Positions 46,619-55,585 of a DNA stretch of 64,000 nt are shown one piece after another. The notes below the pieces were generated by a model. The model saw nothing but the letters and a program-made list of their open reading frames with translations, was not told the origin of the DNA and ran no database searches. Source of the DNA: Parazoarcus communis (GTDB lineage: Bacteria; Pseudomonadota; Gammaproteobacteria; Burkholderiales; Rhodocyclaceae). The translations under genes were made by a program, and so were the position numbers. Within the stretch, counting starts at the first letter, position 1, and the number at the start of each line of letters is the position of its first letter. The stretch is from positions 2,604,001 through 2,668,000 of the forward strand of contig NZ_CP022187.1 in the NCBI RefSeq assembly GCF_003111645.1, in the 5' to 3' direction.

Positions 46619-48325
46619 ATGACCACCCCTTTTCCACCCCACTCCTCTCTACGGTATCTCTTGCTCGCGGCGGCACTGCTCGTCAGCGCGCCGGTTGATG
46701 CCGCCGACTGGCAGAAGGTCCTCAGCGACAAGGGGCGGACCATCGAGATCGACCGCGCGAGCATCTTCGACTCCGACCGTGGCACCAAGGTGTCATGGGG
46801 GCGCGTGGTGCTCGGAAACGAGGAAGCCGCGCAGGCGGGTTATCGCACGGTGAAGGCGCTCAATCGCTACGACTGTCGCAACAGCAGCTTCTTCACCATC
46901 AAGCGCGTGTATCTGGATGCGGCAGAGCGGGTGCTGCGGGAAGAGTCCGTCGCCGATCAGACGCCGGTTGTGGTGACAAGGAACTCGGTGGATGAGCGAA
47001 TGTGGCGGGAGGTGTGCAAACCGCCCGGACTCGCAGACCTGGAAAAGATCGCTGACGCCGCGAGCCAGTCGGCTGCCGCTGCCAGCGCAGAAACCCGGCC
47101 CGTCGCTGCCGTGCCACCGCTGGTCCAGCCACCGGCCAAACCGCCCGTCGCCGCAACTGCGAAGGTTGAGCACCGGCCGCAGCCGCCGGTGGCAACGCCG
47201 CGCGAGAAGATGCCAGCAAAGGCGGCAGCGCCTGCCGTTGCAGCCCCGCCGGTCAAGGACACCCCCGCAGAGGCCTTGATCAAGGAGAAGGCGGCAGCGG
47301 AGGTCGCCCCTGAGCCGACGCCTGCGGCAATGCCGATCCCGTCCATTCGTCCGAATCTCGCCCCCCTGGTTGCAAAGGACGCGGTCAAGGATGCGCCGAC
47401 AAAGCCTGAGGCCGTCGAGCCGAAGCCGGCGATGCGGATCTCTGCGCCCGCGCCAGCCAAGGTAGAACCGCCTCCGCCGCGCGACAAGGTCGCAGAAACC
47501 GTGAAGAAGGAAGCTGCACCACCCACCCGCCCGCCGAGGCCGGCCGCAAAGCCGAAGGCACCTGTGGTGAAGAAAGAACCGAAGGCAGCGCCGGAAGTCA
47601 AGACACAAGTGAAGCCAAGCCCATCGCTTACCGTCGAGCAGGTGAAGGGCGAAGGCTGGAGCTACGGTGGCGACACCGGCCCGGAGCGCTGGGGCAGCCT
47701 GCGGCCGGACTGGAAGATCTGCAGCGAAGGCAAGCGCCAGTCACCTATCAACCTGCAGAACGGGGTTGCGGTGGATCTCGACCCGGTGAAGTTCGACTAC
47801 CGTGCGACACGCTTTCGTACCACGGACACCGGCAACCTGCTGCGAGTGTCAGTCGGCGAAGGCATGAGCATCGAGGTGCGTGGCAGGCGTTACGAACTTG
47901 AACACCTGACCCTGCACCGTCCGTCCGAAGAGCGGGTGGGCGGTGGCGCCTCCGACATGGCGGTGCACTTCCATCACCGCAGCGCGGAAGGCCGGCAGGC
48001 CATCGTGGCCGTGTTGCTTGAGCGCGGCGAGCAGCCGAACGCGATGCTGCAGGCCGTACTCAACAATCTGCCGCTGGAGAAGGGCAACACCTACATGCCT
48101 GATGTCACCATCGACCTTGCGGCCTTTCTGCCAACGCAGCCAGCGCATTTCCTCTACATGGGATCGCAGACCACGCCGCCCTGCACCGAAGATGTCCTGT
48201 GGGTGGTAATGAAGCAGACGGTTTCACTGTCGGACGATCAGCTCGCAATTTTCAACCGGCTCTACCCGCGCAACTCGAGACCGATTCAGCCCACCAACGG
48301 CAGGCTGGTGCTGGAGTCGCGCTAA
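46619..48325 (+). CDS. Exported protein: adhesin-E-like domain, Pro/Ala-rich linker and carbonic-anhydrase-like domain lacking a zinc ligand
   Basis: 568 residues. A signal peptide ends near residue 29 (VDAADW). Residues 30-135 resemble the surface-adhesin-E family (W..V, KALNRYDCRNSSFFTIKR). Residues 140-340 are a Pro/Ala/Lys linker. From residue 348 an alpha-carbonic anhydrase fold follows: SPINL (375-379), LEHLTLHRPSEE (427-438), MAVHFHH (447-453) and TTPPCTE. Where active enzymes have FHFH, this has LTLH: Thr431 replaces the first zinc His while His433 and His450 remain, and the partner Glu before the third His is Ala448. The domain is probably not an active anhydrase. A binding or envelope-structural role is inferred. 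Confidence 0.8.
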   Translation: MTTPFPPHSSLRYLLLAAALLVSAPVDAADWQKVLSDKGRTIEIDRASIFDSDRGTKVSWGRVVLGNEEAAQAGYRTVKALNRYDCRNSSFFTIKRVYLDAAERVLREESVADQTPVVVTRNSVDERMWREVCKPPGLADLEKIADAASQSAAAASAETRPVAAVPPLVQPPAKPPVAATAKVEHRPQPPVATPREKMPAKAAAPAVAAPPVKDTPAEALIKEKAAAEVAPEPTPAAMPIPSIRPNLAPLVAKDAVKDAPTKPEAVEPKPAMRISAPAPAKVEPPPPRDKVAETVKKEAAPPTRPPRPAAKPKAPVVKKEPKAAPEVKTQVKPSPSLTVEQVKGEGWSYGGDTGPERWGSLRPDWKICSEGKRQSPINLQNGVAVDLDPVKFDYRATRFRTTDTGNLLRVSVGEGMSIEVRGRRYELEHLTLHRPSEERVGGGASDMAVHFHHRSAEGRQAIVAVLLERGEQPNAMLQAVLNNLPLEKGNTYMPDVTIDLAAFLPTQPAHFLYMGSQTTPPCTEDVLWVVMKQTVSLSDDQLAIFNRLYPRNSRPIQPTNGRLVLESR

Positions 48326-48329
48326 GCGC

Positions 48330-49733
48330 TCACGCTGTATCGAGCGCGTCGCTCAGGAAACGCTCAACCCGGGGCTGGGTTGCAAACGCCACATTGAAAC
48401 GCATCCACGGGCTGGGCTGCATCTGGGGGCGAAAGACCTTGCCGGGCGCGAGCATGATGTCCTGCTCCGCAGCCCTCGAGGCAATTTCCGCCACGTCCTC
48501 GAACCCGGGCGGCCTGGCCCAGATGAACAAGCCGCCTTTGGGCTCGAGATACACTTCCAGCCCGACGCGTTCGAGCATGCGCAGACACGCATCGCTCGCC
48601 TGTGCGAGCCGCCCCTGCAGCCGGTCCAGATACTTCCGGTAGTGTCCATCGGTCAGCATCTGGTACACCAGCTGCTCATTGAACTCGCTCGAACACAAGG
48701 CGGTAAGCGTCTTCACATCGTTCAGTTCGGCCGCGAGATCGGGGCGCGCGGCCAGATAGCCCACCCTCAGACTCCCCGACAGGGTCTTGGAGAAGCTGCC
48801 GACGAAGATCACCCGATTGAGCTGATCGAGGTTTGCCAGCCGGGTGGTCGAGTGGGGATGAAAGTCGGCGTAGGTATCGTCCTCGATCACCAGAAAGTCG
48901 TGTTTCTCGGCCAGTTGCAGGATGCGGAACGCGACCCCAGGCGACAGGTTCGCCCCGGTCGGGTTGTGCAGCACCGAGTGGGTGAAGAACACCTTGGGCT
49001 TGTGGTGGGCGAGAAGCGCTTCCAGTTGCGCCACATCCGGGCCGTCGGTGTTTCGTGGCACACCCACCAGGGTCGCGCCCTGCAGACGCAGATTGCCGAA
49101 GAAGTTGAAGTAGCCGGGATCGTCCACCAGTACGGTGTCTCCTGGTTTGACCAGGTGCCGGGCAAGGATGTCGAGCGCACGGGTGGCGCCCTCGGTCAGT
49201 ACGATCTGATGTGGCGCAGCTCCGATTCCGAATTCGGCGAGCTTGACCTGCAACTGCTGGCGCAGCGGCAGATAGCCCTGAGCCGTTCCGTAACTCGTCA
49301 GGCGAACGTCGGGGCGCCGCGAGAGCGTCCTCAGATGTCGGCGCAAGCCTTCTCCGTCCAGCCAGTCCGAGGGCAACCAGCCCGCGCTGGCCTTGATCAG
49401 ACCAGGGCGGTCATCCAGCCCCTGACGCATCATCCACGCCACATCGACGGCGCGATCGGTGCTTGGCTGCTGTCGCCCCTCTCCACGTTCGCGACGGGGT
49501 GCGACATAGAATCCTGAACCGCGGCGCGAGCGCAGGTAGCCGAGCGCAACCAGCCGGTCGTAGGCCTCCACCACGGTAAACCGGCTGACCAGCTGACTCT
49601 CCGCGAGCTTGCGGATTGGCGGCAGTTTCATGCCAGGTCGCAGGATGCGGTCGTCGATCTGTGTGCGAACGGCATCGACGATCTGCTCCACCAGCGGCGT
49701 GGCTTGCGAACTATCGAGACTGACCATCAGCAT
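48330..49733 (-). CDS. MocR-type GntR/aminotransferase regulator
   Basis: 467 residues. An N-terminal GntR winged helix (LVEQIVDAVRTQIDDRILRPGMKLPPIRKLAESQLVSRFTVVEAY, motif positions 14-58, broken by family variation) is joined to a class I aminotransferase domain with HNPTGANLSPG and the PLP-lysine motif VGSFSKTLSGSLRVGY. MocR proteins sense PLP or amino compounds and act on adjacent divergent genes. The upstream region has phased GTGTC repeats facing the lipoprotein gene. The start may be the second Met at 49727. Confidence 0.9.
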   Translation of the reverse strand: MLMVSLDSSQATPLVEQIVDAVRTQIDDRILRPGMKLPPIRKLAESQLVSRFTVVEAYDRLVALGYLRSRRGSGFYVAPRRERGEGRQQPSTDRAVDVAWMMRQGLDDRPGLIKASAGWLPSDWLDGEGLRRHLRTLSRRPDVRLTSYGTAQGYLPLRQQLQVKLAEFGIGAAPHQIVLTEGATRALDILARHLVKPGDTVLVDDPGYFNFFGNLRLQGATLVGVPRNTDGPDVAQLEALLAHHKPKVFFTHSVLHNPTGANLSPGVAFRILQLAEKHDFLVIEDDTYADFHPHSTTRLANLDQLNRVIFVGSFSKTLSGSLRVGYLAARPDLAAELNDVKTLTALCSSEFNEQLVYQMLTDGHYRKYLDRLQGRLAQASDACLRMLERVGLEVYLEPKGGLFIWARPPGFEDVAEIASRAAEQDIMLAPGKVFRPQMQPSPWMRFNVAFATQPRVERFLSDALDTA

Positions 49734-49816
49734 TGCGTTACTCCAGGGTGCGAAGGGTGTCGAACAAGCCTGTACCGCTCGTTCGACCAGTACGATTCCA
49801 GCATTGATCGGGCAAG

Positions 49817-49852
49817 GTGTCCGTTTCAGACAACAAAGTGTCAGGTAGTGTC
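49817..49852. promoter_or_regulatory. Phased GTGTC repeats, candidate MocR operator
   Basis: GTGTC occurs at 49817, 49838 and 49848. The last two are 10 bases apart within the direct repeat TGTCaGGT/TGTCtGGT, and the first is 21 bases (two turns) away. An inverted TGTC-N7-GACA (49818-49832) is also present. It lies between the divergent MocR and lipoprotein genes. Confidence 0.5.
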
Positions 49853-49886
49853 TGGTCCACGAAGCACGACTGTCAAGGAGCCAGAC

Positions 49887-50342
49887 ATGAACCAGAGATC
49901 ATTCACTTCCCTCGCACTGTTTGCAGCCTGCACCATGCTCGCCGGTTGCGGTCAGCCGCAGACGGACGCGGCAGTGGATATTGCCTGGCCGGAACGGCAG
50001 TCGATCTATCGCCTGAACCCCGAGCGGACCCAGGTCGATGTTTACTCGTTCCGCAACGGCGTCGCGCCCTTGGGCAGCATCCGCTTGCCTTCAGGCCTGT
50101 GCCCGGTCGCGATGACCCTCGATGAGCAAGGCAACCGCCTGTGGCTGTGGAGCGATCGGGGGGGTGCAGCCTTCGACGCGCGCTCGCTCAGACAAATCGA
50201 AAGCTGGAATACCAGCGTTGACACCCCCTCCCCGGTTCCACCCGGGGTCGCCTTGCGCAGCATGATCTTTCGCACGGGCACTGCATGCAGAACGCTGCCT
50301 GCGAGCCTTCAGGCCATGGCAGGAAAAGACCTCGAGAATTGA
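49887..50342 (+). CDS. Small lipoprotein of unknown function
   Basis: 151 residues from ATG at 49887, preceded by AAGGAG. A lipoprotein signal ends in LAGC (MNQRSFTSLALFAACTMLAG|C). The mature part has RLNPERTQVDVYSFRNGVAPLG and PVAMTLDEQGNRLWLWSDRG, suggesting beta-propeller-like or lipocalin-like strands; I recognise no family. It should sit in the outer membrane or periplasm. It is divergent from the MocR gene and may be its target. Confidence 0.75.
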   Translation: MNQRSFTSLALFAACTMLAGCGQPQTDAAVDIAWPERQSIYRLNPERTQVDVYSFRNGVAPLGSIRLPSGLCPVAMTLDEQGNRLWLWSDRGGAAFDARSLRQIESWNTSVDTPSPVPPGVALRSMIFRTGTACRTLPASLQAMAGKDLEN

Positions 50343-50361
50343 CTTGCCGCCTGCCTTAAAA

Positions 50362-50399
50362 CCGCGTTTAATGACTAACCAGTCAGTTATTAAACGCGG
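50362..50399. promoter_or_regulatory. Palindromic TetR operator
   Basis: A 38-base palindrome with outer arms CCGCGTTTAAT/ATTAAACGCGG (one offset) and an inner TGACTAACCAGTCA. The core resembles TetR/AcrR operators of the TGACTNNNNAGTCA kind. It lies 108 bases before tetR. Confidence 0.8.
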
Positions 50400-50507
50400 A
50401 GTAGCGCATGCCGTCGCAACCCACTCGGCCCCGGGAACGAAGCACCGCTTCAACCCAAGGACACTTCCTTACCGGCAACACTGCCCCCCGTCTCGAGGTG
50501 CCAGCGA

Positions 50508-51161
50508 ATGCCCGCTAAGGAGGTGGCGCCGCGCCGCCGGCGCAAGGAAGCCCGCCCGCAGGAGCTGACCGCCGCCGCACTGGCCCTGTTCGTCGAAAAG
50601 GGCTTCTCGGCCACCCGGCTCGATGAGATCGCTGCGCGAGCGGGCGTATCGAAGGGCACGCTTTACCTGTATTTCGACAGCAAGGAAGCCTTGTTCAAGG
50701 CTGTCATCAGCGAGGGCGTCGTCCCGACGATCGAGGCCGGCGAAGCGATGCTAACGGAGTCTCCGGACGACCCTGTCGCCCTGTTGCGCACCTTCCTGCT
50801 GTCATGGTGGGAGCTGATCGGCAGCACACCACTGGGCGGCATTCCCAAGCTCATGATGTCCGAAGCCGGCAACTTTCCCGAGCTCGCCCGCTATTATGAC
50901 GAGGTCGTGATCCAGCGTGGTCTTGCACTGCTGCGTACCGCAGTTCAACGCGGCATCGACCAGGGTCTTTTCCGCCCTGTCGATCCCGTGCTGACCAGCA
51001 CGCTGCTGGTTGCACCCCTGGTCCATCTCGCGAACTGGAAACACTCCTTTGCCAACTGCTGCGGCGGCCAGGTCGACGCCCTCGCCTATGTGGACGCCCA
51101 TATCGACCTCGTCCTCCACGGACTCACCGTCCGCAACGACGAACAGGAAGAACAGTCATGA
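50508..51161 (+). CDS. TetR-family repressor of the RND efflux operon
   Basis: 217 residues. The N-terminal helix-turn-helix LDEIAARAGVSKGTLYLYFDSKEALFKAV (residues about 38-66, broken into the standard TetR helices) is followed by a C-terminal ligand domain of the TetR_C type. It overlaps the adaptor gene by 4 bases, so it is in the same operon and probably represses it through the palindrome at 50362-50399. Inducers are unknown. Confidence 0.93.
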   Translation: MPAKEVAPRRRRKEARPQELTAAALALFVEKGFSATRLDEIAARAGVSKGTLYLYFDSKEALFKAVISEGVVPTIEAGEAMLTESPDDPVALLRTFLLSWWELIGSTPLGGIPKLMMSEAGNFPELARYYDEVVIQRGLALLRTAVQRGIDQGLFRPVDPVLTSTLLVAPLVHLANWKHSFANCCGGQVDALAYVDAHIDLVLHGLTVRNDEQEEQS

Positions 51162-52252
51162 AACCGCTTCGCCTGATATCGGCTCTCCCACTGCTTGTTG
51201 CGCTCGCTGCCTGCTCACCACCTGCAACGCAAGCCCCCGTCACCCCGGCCGTGCTGGTACGCAGCTTCGACGGCGCCGCCAATGCGGCATCGGTCCAGAC
51301 CTATACGGGCGAAATCCGGGCGCGCTTTGAAAGCGAACGCGCGTTCCGGGTCGGCGGCAAGATGACCGAACGCAGTGTCGATGTCGGCGCCCTCGTCACC
51401 CGCGGGCAACTGCTTGCGAGACTTGACCCACAGGACGCCCAACTCGCCGCCACGGCGGCCAGAAGCCAGATCACCGCGGCCGAAGCGGACGCCGCACTTG
51501 CGCGCGCCGAGCTCAAGCGCACCGAGGTCTTGCTCGCAAAGGGCTTTGTCAGCGCGTCCGCGCTCGACTCACAGCGCGCAACACTCGACGCCGCAGAGGC
51601 CAGACTGCAGCAGGCGCGCATGCAGGCGGCGACGGCCAGCAACCAGACCGCCTACACCGAACTCCACGCCGACAGTGCCGGCGTCATCACTCAGGTGTTC
51701 GCCGAAGCGGGCCAGGTGGTCTCGGCCGGTCAGGCGGTCTTTCGCATTGCCCGCCCCGGAGAGCGCGAACTCCTGATCTACGTTCCCGAGAGCAGGATTG
51801 GCTCGATTGAAACGGGCGAAGCAGTCGAAGTACGCCCGTGGATTGCGCAGGATCAGCCATCTCCCGGAATCGTGCGTGAAGTGTCGCCCGTGGCGGACAG
51901 TGCTACACGGACCTATGGCGTACGCATCAGCCTACCCGATGGCGACGCCCTGCCGCTCGGGGCGACGGCAACCGCGTTGTTTTCCCGCGCTCAGGCAAGC
52001 CGGCTTGTCCTGCCGCTGAGCGCGGTAACCCGCAACGGTGACCAGGCTTCGATCTGGCTGGTCGATGGCGAAAACCGGCTCAACCCGGTTGCAGTCGACG
52101 TTCTCGCCTTTCGCGAAGACGGTGCGGTTCTGCGCGACCGACTGCCTGAGGGCAGCCGGGTAGTCGTTGCCGGCGTACATAAACTCGTCGCCGGCGCAGC
52201 GGTTCGCCCCGTCGAAGAGGGCAGCACCCCCGCACTGGACGTAAGGCGATGA
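51158..52252 (+). CDS. RND efflux periplasmic adaptor (membrane fusion lipoprotein)
   Basis: 364 residues with a lipobox LAAC at residue 19. A lipoyl/barrel-sandwich half (RVGGKMTERSVDVGALVTRGQLLARLDPQD), a helical hairpin (about 92-150, rich in Ala/Gln/Glu) and beta-barrel and membrane-proximal domains follow. It links the RND pump to an outer-membrane channel. It overlaps tetR and the pump gene by 4 bases on each side. Confidence 0.93.
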   Translation: MKPLRLISALPLLVALAACSPPATQAPVTPAVLVRSFDGAANAASVQTYTGEIRARFESERAFRVGGKMTERSVDVGALVTRGQLLARLDPQDAQLAATAARSQITAAEADAALARAELKRTEVLLAKGFVSASALDSQRATLDAAEARLQQARMQAATASNQTAYTELHADSAGVITQVFAEAGQVVSAGQAVFRIARPGERELLIYVPESRIGSIETGEAVEVRPWIAQDQPSPGIVREVSPVADSATRTYGVRISLPDGDALPLGATATALFSRAQASRLVLPLSAVTRNGDQASIWLVDGENRLNPVAVDVLAFREDGAVLRDRLPEGSRVVVAGVHKLVAGAAVRPVEEGSTPALDVRR

Positions 52253-55200
52253 AGGCCGCGCGCTCGCGTTTCAACGTCTCCGAATGGGGACTGGCGCACC
52301 CCTCGCTGGTGCTCTACTTCCTCGTGGCGCTGACCCTGATCGGGATGCTGTCCTATACCCGGCTGGGACAATCGGAAGATCCGCCCTTCACCTTCAAGGT
52401 CATGGTGGTCAAGGCCGAATGGCCCGGCGCCAGTGCGCGCGAGATGGAAGCGCAGGTGACCGACAAGATCGAGAAGAAGCTCCAGGAAGTCGATCAGATC
52501 GACGTCGTGCGCAGCTATTCCAAGCCGGGTGAAACCCTGGTGTTCTTCCTCGCCAAGGACTCCACCCATTCGCGCGACATTCCGGACGTGTGGTACCAGG
52601 TTCGCAAGAAGATCGGCGACATGCAGAACACCTTGCCGACCGGTGTCAAAGGCCCCTATTTCAATGACGAATTCGGCGACACCTACGGCAACGTCTTCGC
52701 CGTCGTCGGCGAAGGTGTGCCCCATGCAGAACTCAAGCGCCATGCGGAGGCGATCCGCAACGAGATCCTGCGCGTCAAGGACGTGGCCAAGGTCAGCTTC
52801 TTCGGCGAGCAGTCGCAGCGCATCTACATCGAACTGTCCAACACCAAGCTTGCGACATTTGGCCTGAACATCGCCGACATCGCCGGCGCCCTGTCCACCC
52901 AGAACGCGGTGACGGGTGCCGGCTACTTTGAAACCGCCGACGAACGCATCTGGCTGCGCCCCAGCGGCAGCTTCGACGATCTCGACGCGATCCGCGACAC
53001 CCTGATCCGGGCCAAGGGTCGCGCCTTCCGTCTTGGTGACGTGGCGGACGTGAAGCGCGGACTGATCGACCCGCCGGGCGAACGCATGCGCTTCATGGGC
53101 GAAGACGCCTTCGGCATCGGCGTCTCCATGCGCGACGGCGGCGACATTGTCGCGCTCGGTCACCACCTTGACGATGCAGTGACCCGCATCGAGTCGCAAT
53201 TGCCGCTCGGCATCCGGCTCGAGCGCGTCGCCGACCAGCCGCGCGCGGTACGCAATTCGGTCGGCGAGTTCGTCAAGGTCCTGGCCGAGGCGGTCGTGAT
53301 CGTGATGGCGGTCAGCCTGCTGTCGCTCGGTTTCCGCACTGGCGTAGTGGTGCTGATCATCATTCCGGTGGTGCTGGCGATCACCTTTCTGTTCATGTCC
53401 ATGTTCGATATCGGACTGCACAAGATTTCGCTCGGTGCGCTGATCATTGCGCTTGGCCTGCTGGTAGACGACGCCATCATTGCGGTCGAGATGATGGCAA
53501 CCAAGATGGAACAGGGCTGGGAGCGTGCCAAGGCTGCCAGTTTTGCCTACACATCGACCGCGATGCCGATGCTCTCGGGCACGCTGATCACGGCAGCAGG
53601 CTTCCTGCCGATTGCCACGGCCGCCTCGGCTACCGGCGAATATACGCGCTCAATCTTTCAGGTCACCGTAATCGCGCTGCTGGTGTCCTGGGTTGCGGCG
53701 GTCCTGTTCGTGCCCTACCTCGGCTTTCACCTGCTGCCGGATTTCCGCAAGAAGAATGGCAAGCCCTCGCTGCTTGCACGACTGATCGCGCGGGTTTCGC
53801 CAACACTTGGGGCACGCATCGCCGCGCGCGCAACTCACGTCCATGAGCAGCACGACGAATTTGCGATCTACCACACGCCGTTCTACAACCGCTTTCGCGC
53901 CCTGGTCAGCGGCTGCGTGCGGCACCGCTGGCTGGTGATCGCAGCCACCCTCCTCATCTTCGCGCTGTCGCTGGTGGTGTTCGTGCGGGCGGTTCCGCAG
54001 CAGTTCTTCCCCGATTCGACCCGCCCTGAACTGCTGATCGACCTGCGCCTGACCGAGGGCGCCTCACATCAGGCAACCGAGAGCGCAGTAAAACGGCTCG
54101 AGCACTTCCTTGAGCAACAGGACGGAATCGACAACTACGTCGCCTGGCTCGGCGGCGGCAGCCCGCGCTTCTACCTTCCGCTCGATCAGCAACTGGCACA
54201 GACCAACTTTGCGCAGTTCGTGGTGCTCACCAAGGGCAGCGCCGAGCGCGAAGCCCTGCGCACCCGGCTGATCGAACTGTTCGAGTCCGAGCCATGGCCG
54301 CTACGGGCCACCGTCAACCGCCTGGAGAACGGCCCGCCGGTGGGATTTCCGGTGCAGTACCGGGTCAGCGGGCAGGATGCCGACGAGATGCGACGCTTCG
54401 CCCATCAGGTCGCGGCCGCGATGCGATCCAACCCCCACCTGTCCAACGTGCATCTCGACTGGGAGGAGCCGTCCAAGGCCATCCGGCTGAAGATCGACCA
54501 GGACAAGGCACGCCTGCTGGGCGTATCGAGCGCGGACATCTCCACCCTGCTCGCCACCTCATTGCAGGGCACGACCGTCACCCAGTTCCGCGAAGGCACG
54601 GAAACCATCTCGGTCGTGCTCCGCGGCTCGGCCTCGGAGCGGCTGCATCTTGGCCTGCTGCCAGACCTCGCACTGCCTGTCAGTGGCGGGCGCAGTGTGC
54701 CGCTGGCGCAGGTCGCCACAGCAGAGTACGGCTTCGAGGAGGGCGTGATCTGGCGCCGCAACCGGGTCCCGACGGTGACCGTCCGTGCCAGTCTGTACGG
54801 CACGGTCCAGCCCGCCGTCGTGGTCGGGCAGCTTGCGGGGCAAATTGCCAGCATCGAAAGGACACTGCCGCTGGGCTATCGTCTGGAAGTCGGCGGCTCG
54901 GTCGAAGAGAGCGGCAAGGGCGGCAGCTCGGTTGCGGCCGGCGTACCGCTCTTCATTCTGGTCGTACTCACCGTGCTGATGCTGCAGCTTCAGAGCTTTT
55001 CGCGCACCCTGATCGTGGTACTGACAGCGCCGCTGGGCATGATCGGCGTCACTGCCTTCCTGCTCGCCTTCAACAAGCCCTTCGGCTTCGTCGCCATGCT
55101 GGGCACGATCGCGCTGTCGGGCATGATCATGCGCAACTCGGTAATCCTCGTCGACCAGATCGAACAGGACACGCACTCAGGTCATCCGCCATGGGAGGCC

Positions 55201-55422
55201 ATCGTGGAGTCCACCGTGCGCCGCTTCCGCCCCATCATGCTCACGGCGGCCGCGGCCATCCTGGCCATGATCCCCTTGTCGCGCTCGGCCTTCTTCGGGC
55301 CGATGGCAGTGGCCATCATGGGCGGACTGACCGTCGCAACCCTGCTCACCATGCTGTTTCTGCCCGCACTCTACGCCGCCTGGTACCGGGTAAAGCCCGC
55401 GGCGAACGCCGAGGCCACGTGA
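52249..55422 (+). CDS. RND multidrug efflux pump (AcrB/HAE1-like)
   Basis: 1057 residues with 12 membrane segments and two large periplasmic loops. The TM4 acid motif GLLVDDAIIAVEMM lies near residue 408, and GFLPIATAASATGEYTRSIF near residue 455. The C-terminal half repeats the fold (MLGTIALSGMIMRNSVILVDQI). It works as a trimer, exchanging protons for hydrophobic or cationic substrates. No outer-membrane factor is in the operon; tolC lies 1.2 kb downstream in a different unit. Confidence 0.94.
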   Translation: MKAARSRFNVSEWGLAHPSLVLYFLVALTLIGMLSYTRLGQSEDPPFTFKVMVVKAEWPGASAREMEAQVTDKIEKKLQEVDQIDVVRSYSKPGETLVFFLAKDSTHSRDIPDVWYQVRKKIGDMQNTLPTGVKGPYFNDEFGDTYGNVFAVVGEGVPHAELKRHAEAIRNEILRVKDVAKVSFFGEQSQRIYIELSNTKLATFGLNIADIAGALSTQNAVTGAGYFETADERIWLRPSGSFDDLDAIRDTLIRAKGRAFRLGDVADVKRGLIDPPGERMRFMGEDAFGIGVSMRDGGDIVALGHHLDDAVTRIESQLPLGIRLERVADQPRAVRNSVGEFVKVLAEAVVIVMAVSLLSLGFRTGVVVLIIIPVVLAITFLFMSMFDIGLHKISLGALIIALGLLVDDAIIAVEMMATKMEQGWERAKAASFAYTSTAMPMLSGTLITAAGFLPIATAASATGEYTRSIFQVTVIALLVSWVAAVLFVPYLGFHLLPDFRKKNGKPSLLARLIARVSPTLGARIAARATHVHEQHDEFAIYHTPFYNRFRALVSGCVRHRWLVIAATLLIFALSLVVFVRAVPQQFFPDSTRPELLIDLRLTEGASHQATESAVKRLEHFLEQQDGIDNYVAWLGGGSPRFYLPLDQQLAQTNFAQFVVLTKGSAEREALRTRLIELFESEPWPLRATVNRLENGPPVGFPVQYRVSGQDADEMRRFAHQVAAAMRSNPHLSNVHLDWEEPSKAIRLKIDQDKARLLGVSSADISTLLATSLQGTTVTQFREGTETISVVLRGSASERLHLGLLPDLALPVSGGRSVPLAQVATAEYGFEEGVIWRRNRVPTVTVRASLYGTVQPAVVVGQLAGQIASIERTLPLGYRLEVGGSVEESGKGGSSVAAGVPLFILVVLTVLMLQLQSFSRTLIVVLTAPLGMIGVTAFLLAFNKPFGFVAMLGTIALSGMIMRNSVILVDQIEQDTHSGHPPWEAIVESTVRRFRPIMLTAAAAILAMIPLSRSAFFGPMAVAIMGGLTVATLLTMLFLPALYAAWYRVKPAANAEAT

Positions 55423-55550
55423 TATGCCCGCGCGACTTGCACCGCCCGCCCCCACATTGGCCAGCACGATGACTCAGCCGGTCGGGGGCACAGCGTGCGG
55501 TGCACCAACTGCGTTAGAATATGAAGGTTTCTCATTCGGTCACGCTATAC

Positions 55551-55566
55551 ATTAGCGTGTGCTAAT
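55551..55566. promoter_or_regulatory. ATTAGC-N4-GCTAAT palindrome before pcm
   Basis: A perfect 6+6 palindrome ending 19 bases before the pcm start, overlapped by a second inverted repeat CACGCT/AGCGTG (55541-55559). It has the size of a MarR- or TetR-class operator. The rest of the 163-base spacer after the pump shows no clear terminator. Confidence 0.45.
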
Positions 55567-55585
55567 ATTTAGCCAGGAGTACCTG

